Assembly (NCBI GenBank): GCA_937925815.1
Contig: CALAMQ010000082.1
Span: forward strand, 1 to 56,050
DNA: 56,050 bases
Source: an uncultured Granulosicoccaceae bacterium
GTDB taxonomy: Bacteria > Pseudomonadota > Gammaproteobacteria > CALCKW01
Reading direction: 5' to 3'
In this document: positions 28,757 through 36,667 of the stretch, piece by piece
Layout: each line of letters opens with the position of its first letter
Numbering within the stretch: position 1 is the stretch's first letter
The notes under the pieces: model-generated
Seen by the model: only the letters and a program-made list of their open reading frames with translations
What the model was told of the DNA's origin: nothing
Database searches by the model: none
Program-made: the position numbers and the translations under genes

Positions 28757-29334
28757 CGGCGTCGGCTGCCAATCCACCACAGTGCGGCGCAACCGACTGC
28801 CGACAACGTTAGCAACAACGCCACGGTGTTACGAAAAAACACGCGCGGAGTTAAAGACCATAGAATTTCCCCGCGCCGTGTGCGCCAGAGATCGTTGTCA
28901 AACAATAACGGGTGGAAGACCTTTTCCCAGAAGGTACCGAAAACGGGCATGACCAAGCTGCACAGCAGCAACAGCACCAACGCGCCGCGTGCAAACGGGC
29001 TGAGGTTGGCAGGTCTGCGCCAGAGCAACGCCGCGAGCACCCCAGCGGCTGCGACTGCGGCCACAGCGAGCTGGCTGTAGAGCGTGCGGACATCGGCGAG
29101 GTGCGCTGCGCCGCGTGTGTCCCACCCGACAAGTTCTGAGCGGTAGAGGAAAAACTGCCCCATGGTGTGCGCATAGGCTTGAACACCGACAGGGTCGAGG
29201 TTGCTGCAGCGGTCGTGAAAGTGGCAATTGAACTGATACCAGCTGGTCGAAAAAATCAGCGGCAGCAGTGCGAGTGACATCACGGTCAGCAACACGCACA
29301 CACTGCCAAGGCTCGTGCGCAGGGCTGAACTCAT
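28753..29334 (-). CDS. DUF1461-like integral membrane protein
   Basis: A 193-residue inner-membrane protein of the DUF1461 type, function unknown. Four membrane segments can be seen: LGSVCVLLTVMSLALLPLIF, AVAAVAAAGVLAALLW, ALVLLLLCSLVMPVFG and NTVALLLTLSAVGCAALWWI. Between helices 1 and 2 is a periplasmic loop with two cysteines (FNCHFHDRC). The pattern FWEKVFHPLLFDNDLW before the last helix is typical of the family. I use ATG 29334, which overlaps the DUF1244 stop (ATGA). The frame extends to 29673, but that leader is low-complexity and arginine-rich. Confidence 0.75.
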   Translation of the reverse strand: MSSALRTSLGSVCVLLTVMSLALLPLIFSTSWYQFNCHFHDRCSNLDPVGVQAYAHTMGQFFLYRSELVGWDTRGAAHLADVRTLYSQLAVAAVAAAGVLAALLWRRPANLSPFARGALVLLLLCSLVMPVFGTFWEKVFHPLLFDNDLWRTRRGEILWSLTPRVFFRNTVALLLTLSAVGCAALWWIGSRRR

Positions 29335-29630
29335 GGTGCGGTGCCGTTTTTCCTGTCGTACTCGGCCTTTTGCTCGGGTGTGGCTTCGCGCTGGTGGGCG
29401 GCTTTCCAGTCTGCGTAGGGCATGCCGTAAACCTGTTCCCGTGCGTCGTCGATTGAGACGGTCAGTTCGCGTGAGGCGGCCTCGGCGACATACCACTTGG
29501 ACAAGCAGTTCCGGCAGAAGCCGGACAGGTTCATGAGATCGATGTTTTGCACGTCGGTACGCGATTGCAAGTGAGCGACCAAGCGGCGAAAGGTGGCGGC
29601 TTCGAGTTCGAGTTGGGTTTGATCGTCCAT
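29331..29630 (-). CDS. DUF1244 small protein
   Basis: A 99-residue protein of the DUF1244 family; function unknown, structure reported for relatives as a small helical fold. The family core is complete: HLQSRTDVQNIDLMNLSGFC then RNCLSKWYVAEA, with the C-x2-C pair, and MPYADWKAAHQ near the end. The start at ATG 29630 (MDDQTQLELEAATF) fits the family; a longer frame to 29708 is not supported. It opens the minus-strand trio with DUF1461 and the DUF6231-like gene, all overlapping by four bases. Confidence 0.85.
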   Translation of the reverse strand: MDDQTQLELEAATFRRLVAHLQSRTDVQNIDLMNLSGFCRNCLSKWYVAEAASRELTVSIDDAREQVYGMPYADWKAAHQREATPEQKAEYDRKNGTAP

Positions 29631-29802
29631 CGGTGGGCATCCATGGGTTTTGGGGTGGCGTGGCGAGGCGCATCTGCCCTGTGGCGTGCTGCCAAATTGC
29701 GCTGCCACTTGGGGTGCGGCAACGACAAGACGACCTGTTCGCCTTTCAACGCCGGTGCCTGGTCAGTATAAAGTATGCAGTCTGATTATCGGAGTCTCGT
29801 AG

Positions 29803-30132
29803 GTGACGTCTCAATTGCTTGTATTGGCGGTCGGCTTGGCGGTGGTCTTGTGGTGGTGGGAGAGCAATCGGGCGCGCGAACGGGCGTTGCTTTGGGCGCG
29901 TTCGGCTTGTCAGCGCGCGGGCGTGCAATTGCTCGATCAAACGGTAGTGCTGCAGCGTGCGCGCTTGCGCCGGGCAGAGGGTGGGCGCTTGGCGGTGTGG
30001 CGTTTCTATGATTTTGAATTCACCGACACTGGCGAGCGGCGTTGTGCGGGGCGAGCGGTGTTGCTCGGCCCCAAACTGCTCGATTTACACCTGGATCTGA
30101 CTGAATCTGGTGGGCCGCCGCCGTACCATTGA
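29803..30132 (+). CDS. DUF3301 membrane-anchored small protein
   Basis: A 109-residue protein of the DUF3301 type, function unknown. It has one N-terminal membrane helix (LLVLAVGLAVVLWWW) and a small cytoplasmic domain with ALLWARSACQRAGVQLLDQTV and RFYDFEFTDTGERR, which is the conserved signature. It starts with GTG at 29803, with GGAG eight bases upstream. It is divergent from the DUF1244 group, with 172 bp between, and reads toward ychJ and fadD. Confidence 0.8.
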   Translation: MTSQLLVLAVGLAVVLWWWESNRARERALLWARSACQRAGVQLLDQTVVLQRARLRRAEGGRLAVWRFYDFEFTDTGERRCAGRAVLLGPKLLDLHLDLTESGGPPPYH

Positions 30133-30278
30133 CGCGCGCGCATTACGTGCAACGGACAAGCTGATCCCCTGGCAATCTCACTGCACCCGTAGACTGTCGT
30201 ACCATGGGGCGGTACAAGCCCGGTCGTACAAGGCCGAAAGCAACTGAAAAGCCGAGAACAATAGTTAGGAGAGGGAGA

Positions 30279-30776
30279 ATGAGTGTCTGTGCGTGCGGGT
30301 CTGAATTGGACTTCGCGGACTGTTGTGAACCCCGAATCAACGGCAGTGCGCCAGCCGAGACCGCCGAGGCGTTGCTGCGCGCGCGTTACACCGCGCACTC
30401 GGTCGGGGCGGTGGACTTCATCATCAGTTCAACGCACCCGGATTCACGTGGGGACGTTGATCGTGAGGCGACTGCGCGGTGGGCTGAGCGCTCTGAGTGG
30501 CTCGCATTGGAAGTGCGGTCAACTCAGAAAGGCGCGGCCAATGACGACGCAGGTCACATCGAGTTTGTGGCCAATTACCGTGACGCCCAAGGACGGCGCC
30601 AGGCGCATCATGAACTCGCTGAGTTTGTCAGAGTCGAGGGTTCGTGGTTTTTTAAAGATGCTGTAGCACCCGCGACTGATCCGGTGCGGCGTGCGGCTCC
30701 CAAGGTGGGCCGAAACGAACCGTGCACCTGTGGCAGTGGCAAAAAATATAAAAAGTGTTGTGGTGCTGCGGCATGA
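30279..30776 (+). CDS. YchJ-like (UPF0225) protein with two SEC-C motifs
   Basis: A 165-residue protein of the YchJ family. It has an N-terminal SEC-C zinc motif, [13 protein letters not shown], a central NTF2-like domain ([17 protein letters not shown]) and a C-terminal SEC-C motif, [15 protein letters not shown], identical in layout to the SecA C-terminal zinc site. Function is not established; the SEC-C motif suggests contact with ribosomes or secretory components. Start ATG 30279 has a strong AGGAG upstream. A frame to 30204 exists but lacks family support. fadD follows 46 bp on. Confidence 0.85.
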   Translation: MSVCACGSELDFADCCEPRINGSAPAETAEALLRARYTAHSVGAVDFIISSTHPDSRGDVDREATARWAERSEWLALEVRSTQKGAANDDAGHIEFVANYRDAQGRRQAHHELAEFVRVEGSWFFKDAVAPATDPVRRAAPKVGRNEPCTCGSGKKYKKCCGAAA

Positions 30777-30822
30777 ATGCTGTCGCCTTGAGGCGGCGGA
30801 TAACATCTGAGGAGAAGTGAGC

Positions 30823-32511
30823 GTGGACAAAATCTGGTTGCAGTCATACCCGTCCGGTGTGCCCGAGAGCATTGATATTAGCGCTGTGCCAAATGTGCCG
30901 GCGGCGTTGTCCGGTGCCTTTGGCGAGACCCGAGATCGCGTTGCGTTGATGCACATGGGGCTCGAGATGAGCTTCGCCGATTGGGATCGCCATGCCAACG
31001 CCTTCGCTGCGTATTTGACGACTGGTCTCGGGCTTGGCAAAGGCGATCGCGTGGCGATCATGATGCCGAATTGTTCACAATATCCGATCGCCGTGCTCGG
31101 TGCGCTGCGAGCTGGACTGGTAGTGGTCAACACCAACCCGCTCTACACCGCACGCGAACTCAAACACCAGCTCGTTGATGCTGATGTCAGCGCAATCTTG
31201 TTGGTGGAGAATTTCGGCCACACGCTGCAGGAAGTGATCGCTGAAACGCCTGTAAAACAAGTGATATTGACCGCGCTTGGCGATATGCACGGTTTTCCCA
31301 AGCGGCAGCTGATTAACAGTGTTGTGCGCTATGTGAAGAAAATGGTGCCAGCCTTTGATTTGCCGGGTGCCGTTTCATTTCGCGACGCACTGGCTCAACA
31401 CGACGGTGCGGCTGCGCCAACGGTATCCGTCGGCCACGATGACATAGCTTTTTTGCAGTACACCGGCGGCACCACGGGGGTGGCCAAAGGTGCGATGCTT
31501 AGCCACGGCAACATGGTTGCAAACATTTTGCAGTCCGAAGCGTGGTTGCGCGGCGGAGGTTGGGAAGACCGTGATGATTGCGTGGTCACGGCGTTGCCGC
31601 TCTACCATATCTTCGCGCTCACGGCGAACCTCATGACTTTCACCCGTTTGGGTGCGCGGCAGTTGCTGATCAGCAACCCGCGTGACATGCCCGGCTTTAT
31701 TAAGGAGCTTAAAAAACACCGCTTCACAGCTCTGACCGGCGTCAACACGCTCTTCAACGGCTTGCTCAACACGCCGGGATTTGAGGAGGTGGATTTCAGC
31801 GACTTCCGTTGCGCCCTTGGCGGTGGCATGGCAGTGCAACGCGCGGTCGCCGAGAAATGGGCGGCGGTCACTGGCGTGCCCTTAATCGAGGCTTACGGCC
31901 TGACTGAAACGTCGCCGGCCGCAACCATCAACCCAATCACGCAAACGGAATTTAACGGCTCTATCGGTCTGCCCATCCCTTCGACAGAGGCGTGTGTGCG
32001 CGATGAAAACGGCGTGGTGGTGCCGGTTGGTGAAGTGGGCGAGTTGTGCATTCGCGGCCCGCAAGTGATGGCCGGTTACTGGCGCCGACCGGAAGAGACG
32101 GCAAAGGTAATCGACGCTGACGGGTGGTTCAGTACCGGTGATATTGCAAGGATGGATGAGCGGGGTTACTGCTACATCGTCGACCGACTCAAAGACATGA
32201 TCCTGGTCTCTGGCTTCAACGTGTACCCGAACGAAGTTGAGGAAATTGCGGTCAGTCACCCCGATGTGCTGGAAGTTGGAGTCATCGGCGTACCTGATGA
32301 GCGCTCGGGTGAGGCGGTTAAGTTGATTGCGGTGCGCCAGAGTGATGACTTGACAGTCGACGCCCTTAAAGCGTTTTGCCGTGAGCAGCTCACAGGTTAC
32401 AAGACCCCCGACTACATTCAGTTCGTCGATGAGTTGCCAAAAACCAACGTTGGCAAAATTTTGCGTCGCGAGTTACGCGACGCTTTCGGCGAGCCCCGAG
32501 ACAGCGAGTGA
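30823..32511 (+). CDS. fadD: Long-chain fatty acid--CoA ligase
   Basis: An acyl-CoA synthetase that activates fatty acids with ATP and CoA for beta-oxidation or lipid synthesis. It has the AMP-binding signature YTGGTTGVAKGAMLSH near residue 215, the YGLTETSPA motif near residue 360, the hinge DRLKDMILVSGFNVYPNEVE near residue 450 and the catalytic lysine in KTNVGKILRRELR at the end. The N-terminus MDKIWLQSYPSGVP is typical of FadD, and I therefore use GTG 30823, eight bases after GGAG, rather than GTG 30817. It overlaps the following sulfurtransferase gene by four bases. Confidence 0.93.
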   Translation: MDKIWLQSYPSGVPESIDISAVPNVPAALSGAFGETRDRVALMHMGLEMSFADWDRHANAFAAYLTTGLGLGKGDRVAIMMPNCSQYPIAVLGALRAGLVVVNTNPLYTARELKHQLVDADVSAILLVENFGHTLQEVIAETPVKQVILTALGDMHGFPKRQLINSVVRYVKKMVPAFDLPGAVSFRDALAQHDGAAAPTVSVGHDDIAFLQYTGGTTGVAKGAMLSHGNMVANILQSEAWLRGGGWEDRDDCVVTALPLYHIFALTANLMTFTRLGARQLLISNPRDMPGFIKELKKHRFTALTGVNTLFNGLLNTPGFEEVDFSDFRCALGGGMAVQRAVAEKWAAVTGVPLIEAYGLTETSPAATINPITQTEFNGSIGLPIPSTEACVRDENGVVVPVGEVGELCIRGPQVMAGYWRRPEETAKVIDADGWFSTGDIARMDERGYCYIVDRLKDMILVSGFNVYPNEVEEIAVSHPDVLEVGVIGVPDERSGEAVKLIAVRQSDDLTVDALKAFCREQLTGYKTPDYIQFVDELPKTNVGKILRRELRDAFGEPRDSE

Positions 32512-33362
32512 GTGGGCCGTTTTACGGCACATTGATTGACGTCGCGGCCGCGCGGCGTTTAATCGAAGGTCGCGACTGTTGCGTTTTTGATTGCCGATTC
32601 AACCTCAATGATCCTGAAGGCGGTGAACGAGCCTACGCGGGTGAGCATCTGCCCGGCGCGCACTATGCACACCTAGACCGAGATCTCTCGTCAGCCTCGG
32701 GTTCTGGCGGCCGACACCCGCTGCCCGAGGCCGAAGAATTTGCAGCGTGGGCGCGCCGGCATGGGGTGGGTTCTGGTACTCAAGTTGTGGTCTACGACGA
32801 CGGCGTGGGTGCGTTTGCAGCCAGGCTCTGGTGGCTGTTTCGGTGGATTGGGCACGCATCGGTTGCGGTGCTGGATGGCGGATTGTCTGCGTGGCGTGAT
32901 GCCGGTCAGGCCTTGGATACAGGCCTAGTCTGCTTGCCCCAACCCGGTGATCTTGTGTGTGGCGCGAGTGGGTTTGACACGCGGACGCTGCAAGAAGCTG
33001 AGTCGATTTCGGCCAAAGGTGGTGCTTGTCTGATCGATGCGCGCGACGGTGCGCGTTACCGTGGTGAAGTGGAGCCTTTTGCGCCAGTGGCGGGTCACAT
33101 TCCGTCGGCGGTATCCCGGCCCTTTGCGGACAACTGCGAGCCCTCTGGTTGCTTTAAATCCGCAGCGATATTGCGCGAAGAGTTATCCGAGCTGGGGCAA
33201 TCACCGCGTGTGTGTTATTGCGGATCGGGCGTGACTGCCTGCCACAACATCTTGGCAGCGGTGCACGCGGGTTTACCGCCACCGGCTTTATTTGTGGGGT
33301 CTTGGAGTCAGTGGGTGTTAGACCCCGCGAGGCCGGTCGCCACGGGTGTAGGCGGTTCCTGA
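32508..33362 (+). CDS. Sulfurtransferase, mercaptopyruvate type (two rhodanese domains)
   Basis: A 284-residue protein with tandem rhodanese domains. The first (residues 1-135) is inactive and structural, with GERAYAGEHLPGAHYAHLD. The second carries the catalytic cysteine in YCGSGVTACHN; the CGSGVT loop is the form seen in 3-mercaptopyruvate sulfurtransferases (SseA) rather than thiosulfate sulfurtransferases (CRKGVT). It moves sulfur from mercaptopyruvate to thiol acceptors or cyanide. The GTG start overlaps the fadD stop (GTGA), so the two are coupled even though no shared pathway is known. Its 3' end overlaps the remnant gene on the other strand. Confidence 0.88.
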   Translation: MSGPFYGTLIDVAAARRLIEGRDCCVFDCRFNLNDPEGGERAYAGEHLPGAHYAHLDRDLSSASGSGGRHPLPEAEEFAAWARRHGVGSGTQVVVYDDGVGAFAARLWWLFRWIGHASVAVLDGGLSAWRDAGQALDTGLVCLPQPGDLVCGASGFDTRTLQEAESISAKGGACLIDARDGARYRGEVEPFAPVAGHIPSAVSRPFADNCEPSGCFKSAAILREELSELGQSPRVCYCGSGVTACHNILAAVHAGLPPPALFVGSWSQWVLDPARPVATGVGGS

Positions 33363-33724
33363 GCCTGGGCATTGGCCTTAGATGGGCCGCTGACCGTCTG
33401 GCAATTTGAAACGGCGATAACGCCTTTGCCTTCTTGTGTCTCACACAACCAGTGTCCGTCGCTGTCAGGCGACGGTGGGGCGCCGCGATTGGCTGTACTG
33501 GCGTTCACACGGCGACCGGCGTGGCTGTATCCATTCCCTGGTGGTGTTGCCAATACGGATCTGGAGTCATTGCGGCGACCGTCGGCGCTAATCAACGAGA
33601 TTGGCAGGGCCGCATCGTGATTGTGGCATTCGCGGGCCACGGTGTAGCCCGCCAATCCTGTTCCAATGATGACCACACCCGCCTTCTTCCCTTGCGCTGG
33701 GATGACAACTCGAACGAGCGCCAC
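33308..33724 (-). pseudogene. Truncated FAD-dependent reductase (rubredoxin-reductase-like) remnant
   Basis: The minus-strand frame begins like the N-terminus of a rubredoxin--NAD reductase or related FAD oxidoreductase: VVIIGTGLAGYTVAREC (GxGxxG dinucleotide fold) followed by LPISLISADGRRNDSRSVL, which resembles the TLITADDGRxYSKPxL block of those enzymes. After about 55 residues the similarity stops and the rest is low-complexity, so perhaps 300 residues are missing. A true enzyme would be about 380 residues. It therefore looks like a decayed gene, or less likely a short novel protein. The tail overlaps the sulfurtransferase gene. No rubredoxin gene is adjacent. Confidence 0.5.
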
Positions 33725-33814
33725 CGAAAACCCACTACATAAATGTAACGACTGGCGGTGGTTTCGAACAGAAATGTCTGGTCGACAAACAAGCGGTTTG
33801 CCGAAATGTCCTAT

Positions 33815-33834
33815 TTTGGTAAGATAGTACCAAA
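33815..33834. promoter_or_regulatory. Perfect dyad TTTGGTA-N6-TACCAAA
   Basis: Two 7-base arms separated by six bases form a perfect inverted repeat between the reductase remnant and the cold-shock gene. Neither side has a T-run, so a terminator is unlikely. An operator for a dimeric regulator, perhaps of the now broken reductase, is a reasonable guess. Confidence 0.4.
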
Positions 33835-33861
33835 GAAGACGAAGGCGTAGCTAGATGGGTG

Positions 33862-34071
33862 CTACAGAGGTGTCACCTCCTCAGCTTGAAAGCCTTTTTC
33901 ACCTGACTGCAAGGTGTATTCGACTTGCTGACCTTCTTTCAGGGAGCGGTAACCTTCCCCTGAAATCGCTCGATAGTGCACGAATACATCCTCTCCGCTC
34001 TCGCGCATGATGAATCCATACCCTTTGGCGTTGTCAAACCATTTGACACTGCCAGTCTCGCGTTCCGACAT
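33862..34071 (-). CDS. Cold-shock domain protein (CspA family)
   Basis: A 69-residue single cold-shock-domain protein that binds single-stranded RNA and DNA. RNP1 (KGYGFI) and RNP2 (VFVHY) are present in GSVKWFDNAKGYGFI and EDVFVHYRAI. I start at ATG 34071; an extension of 17 residues upstream does not match the family. The 5' region (34072-34245) is strongly AT-rich, as often found in the long leaders of cold-shock genes, though I cannot place the promoter. It could be induced by cold or simply be constitutive. Confidence 0.92.
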   Translation of the reverse strand: MSERETGSVKWFDNAKGYGFIMRESGEDVFVHYRAISGEGYRSLKEGQQVEYTLQSGEKGFQAEEVTPL

Positions 34072-34176
34072 GATAATACCCAGTAAAAAATACGTGTTTC
34101 GGCCGAAATGGTACACACGCACTTGGCATTATGTTTGTCAGATTAATGATAAAATTAACGTATTCTTAAAAAGCAA

Positions 34177-34201
34177 TGATAGCAAACTAAAGTTTGTATC
34201 A
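34177..34201 (-). terminator. Hairpin downstream of murU, T-rich tail
   Basis: Arms TGATA-(G)-CAAACT (34177-34188) and AGTTTGTATCA (34191-34201) pair over 11 bp with one bulged G and a two-base loop. Read on the minus strand it starts 45 bases after the murU stop and is followed by TTGCTTTTT, so it can end the amgK-murU transcript. It could also act as an operator or leader element for the cold-shock gene downstream. Confidence 0.45.
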
Positions 34202-34218
34202 TACATTTACTTACCTTT

Positions 34219-34235
34219 CCCCGTCCGGAACGGGG
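34219..34235. repeat. Short GC-rich hairpin CCCCGT/ACGGGG
   Basis: A six-base stem (34219-34224 with 34230-34235) and a five-base loop lie 11 bases past the murU stop. There is no T-run, so alone it is not a classical terminator. It may protect the 3' end of the mRNA. Confidence 0.35.
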
Positions 34236-34245
34236 TTGAAAGCGA

Positions 34246-34908
34246 CTAAGCGTTCCGGCGTGCTTCCAGAGAGTCTGGTGACCCAACGTCATACCACCTG
34301 CCTTCGTGGTGCTGGGCACTGGCTCTTTGGCTTGGAATCAAACTGCGGATCACGTCGGCGAGTCCTTGTGTGCCGGCCAGCCGCGTGCGGGCACCAGGGT
34401 GTATGCGTGAAATACCGGCAAATGTGAGGGTGTTTGCAGTGCGCGCTGGGGGCGTCACGATGCCGTTTTGGCTAAGACAAAAGTCGCCTTTGGGATTGTG
34501 CGCCGGGTTTTTGACCAAGACCAGATGGATACCGTTGTCTGGCGGGGTGGACAGGGATGACAGCGGGAAATCCGTCCAGATGTCACCGTTGATCACGGTC
34601 ACGGGTTGGTCGTTGTGGCGCGGCCAGGCCTTTAGAACGCCTGCGGCCGTCTCGATTGGGCTCTTACCCTCGTGGCTAAATTGAACCCGCAGTCGTTTGA
34701 ATTGCCACCGTCCCGCGATCAGCCTGAGCGTCTCTGAATGGTAACTACATGTGACCATTGCACTGTCATAACCTAACATTTCGAGCTGGAAAAGATGGCG
34801 CTCGAGCAGGCTTGAAGGACCGATGCGCAGCATGGGTTTTGGCAATCTTTCGCTGTACGGTCTCATCCGGGTGCCTAAGCCTGCGCACAGCACAATAGCG
34901 TGAGTCAC
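34246..34908 (-). CDS. murU: N-acetylmuramate alpha-1-phosphate uridylyltransferase
   Basis: A nucleotidyltransferase of 220 residues that makes UDP-MurNAc from MurNAc-1-phosphate and UTP in the peptidoglycan recycling route bypassing MurA. Motifs: AIVLCAGLGTRMRPYSERLPKPM (signature GxGTRxxPxTxxxPKPM, residues 4-26 as a whole), INGDIW near residue 105 for the metal-binding Asp, and WYDVGSPDSLE near the end. Start at GTG 34908, which overlaps the amgK stop (GTGA); the frame is open to 35070 but that part lies inside amgK. The kinase-uridylyltransferase pairing supports the assignment. Confidence 0.9.
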   Translation of the reverse strand: MTHAIVLCAGLGTRMRPYSERLPKPMLRIGPSSLLERHLFQLEMLGYDSAMVTCSYHSETLRLIAGRWQFKRLRVQFSHEGKSPIETAAGVLKAWPRHNDQPVTVINGDIWTDFPLSSLSTPPDNGIHLVLVKNPAHNPKGDFCLSQNGIVTPPARTANTLTFAGISRIHPGARTRLAGTQGLADVIRSLIPSQRASAQHHEGRWYDVGSPDSLEARRNA

Positions 34909-35885
34909 AAAAAACGCTCGACGGGGCAGCGCGATAGAAGTGCGCTGACGATCTCGGCTTCGGGGTAGGCCGCGGCAACGCGAGCGGCGTACTGCGCCGT
35001 TCGTGGCAGCGCGCTCAGGTAGTGATGTTGATGCGACTCGTGTGCGAGCCTGACGAACAGCCCCAGACACTTGAGATGTCGCTGTAGGCCGAGCAGGTCG
35101 ATCGAGCGATTGAGAGAATCTTCAGTTAATGTTGAATTGGTACGTGCGTACCGCGAAACGGCCCGCCGCTTTGTGGGCTCCGGCAGATCGACATAACAGT
35201 CGTAAAGCAGCGAGGCGAGGTCGTAGCCCGCTGGTGCTGCCAGCGCACCCTGGAAGTCGATCACGCCAAGCTCGCCGGAGCCAAGCACCATGATGTTTCG
35301 GCAGTGAAAGTCACGGTGTGTCCAAGTTGGAGCTGAGGCGTCGAATTCGCTGGCTATCCAGTCCGTGAACATCAGCCAGGCAGCGCGTTCATCATCTTGA
35401 AGTGGCGTGCCGCCGCCGCTGAGATAGTGCTGTGTGAAGAGATCAAGCTCTCGCTTGATCAGCGCGTGGTCATAGCGTTGGCGGTGCGCGCACGGCAAGC
35501 GGTGAATGGCTGCGAGTAAGTCGATCGCTTGAAAGTAAAGCGCTTCGTTGTCGCCCCGGGCAAGTGCGAATTCAAGCGTGGTGTCGCCAAAATCTTCCAT
35601 CACCAGAAATCCGGCTTTGAGATCTGCATGGTATTGGTGTGGCACGCGGACGCCGGCAGATTGGAGTTCATCGGCGATCCGCAAGAATGCGCCATTGTCC
35701 TCGGAGCTCGGTGGTGAATCGACCGCGATGCGTGAGCCTGTGGTGGTCTCGAACCGGTAATAGCGGCGGCGGCTCGCCTCTGCACGAAGCGGTTGCAGGC
35801 TGGAGGGTTCCTCGCCAAGTGAGCGCAGCCACGTGACCAGGTCTGGCAGGCGGTCGCGGCTGTGCGCTGTGTCAGTCAAGCTCAT
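34905..35885 (-). CDS. amgK: Anomeric MurNAc/GlcNAc kinase
   Basis: A sugar kinase with the aminoglycoside-phosphotransferase fold, 326 residues. It phosphorylates the anomeric carbon of MurNAc (and GlcNAc) released from the cell wall, and murU then uses the product. Visible: the N-terminal lobe with ASRRRYYRFE and FLVMEDFGD, the catalytic loop THRDFHCRNIM and the metal-binding IDFQGA. In Pseudomonas this pathway provides intrinsic tolerance to fosfomycin because it bypasses MurA; the same may hold here (inference). The usual neighbour lptD is absent; a YfaZ-type gene is divergent instead. Confidence 0.9.
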   Translation of the reverse strand: MSLTDTAHSRDRLPDLVTWLRSLGEEPSSLQPLRAEASRRRYYRFETTTGSRIAVDSPPSSEDNGAFLRIADELQSAGVRVPHQYHADLKAGFLVMEDFGDTTLEFALARGDNEALYFQAIDLLAAIHRLPCAHRQRYDHALIKRELDLFTQHYLSGGGTPLQDDERAAWLMFTDWIASEFDASAPTWTHRDFHCRNIMVLGSGELGVIDFQGALAAPAGYDLASLLYDCYVDLPEPTKRRAVSRYARTNSTLTEDSLNRSIDLLGLQRHLKCLGLFVRLAHESHQHHYLSALPRTAQYAARVAAAYPEAEIVSALLSRCPVERFL

Positions 35886-36069
35886 CGTCGCTTCTGTGTC
35901 TGGCGTCTAAACTATGCTCCACATTGTGTGCGATGTCTTGGGTTGCCAGCGTCGTACACGCGACCGTGACTGCCGCGACCGTTTTAGGATCGCGCCGGCC
36001 GCTCGATTCGGCTATGACCTGAGCGGTCTCATTCCCGCGTTTGACGCGATGCTAATTTGGAGCTCACCT

Positions 36070-36660
36070 ATGAGATACGCCCTGTTGTTGTTGGTCAGCT
36101 TGTTGGCTTTTCCGTCTGCGCGTGCCGCTGGGCTCGCGATGAATTTGAGTTCTGAGACAGGTGAGTTCACCTATTTGCTCGGTTCGCGAGGCTTCTTGGA
36201 AGGCGGTGTCGATGTGGGATTCTCATTCCTCTACAACCGACGCGAGGACGCGATGGTGTCGGCCGAGGTGTTGTCCCTGGGACAACAAGCCGAGCTTGGC
36301 CAGCCGTGGCAGCTCGGGGTAGGTGCAAAGATTTTTGGCGCGCGCCTGGCCGATAACCGAGAGCTAACAGCTGTGGCGCTCGGGGCGAGGCTTGGGTACA
36401 TCATCCCTTCACGCGTCGCACCGATGGCTTTTGTCACAGAGGCGTTTTTTGCGCCAAGTGTGACCTCCTTTGCTGACAGTCAGCGGATGTTTGAACTCGA
36501 TTCTCGATTGGAGATTGAGATCACACCCACGGCGCTTGGCTACGTCGGATACCGTTTGGTCACCGCGCGCATGGTGGACAACGACGATGACGTCGAGCTC
36601 GACGACAACGTGCACATCGGCATCCGGTTCAACCTCGTGCCACCACGCTCGCGGCGATGA
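36070..36660 (+). CDS. YfaZ-type outer-membrane protein
   Basis: A 196-residue exported protein with signal peptide MRYALLLLVSLLAFPSARAA. The mature part is made of alternating strands, with GVDVGFSFLYNRREDAMVSAEV and the conserved LGVGAKIFGA and LGARLGYIIPSRVAPM blocks that recall YfaZ, and it ends with a strand IGIRFNLVPP typical of outer-membrane beta-barrels. Function is unknown. The start is ATG 36070; an upstream frame to 35914 has no support. It is divergent from amgK, 184 bp apart, and its stop is 8 bp from the end of the yjgR-like gene. Confidence 0.75.
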   Translation: MRYALLLLVSLLAFPSARAAGLAMNLSSETGEFTYLLGSRGFLEGGVDVGFSFLYNRREDAMVSAEVLSLGQQAELGQPWQLGVGAKIFGARLADNRELTAVALGARLGYIIPSRVAPMAFVTEAFFAPSVTSFADSQRMFELDSRLEIEITPTALGYVGYRLVTARMVDNDDDVELDDNVHIGIRFNLVPPRSRR

Positions 36661-36667
36661 ACGCGGG

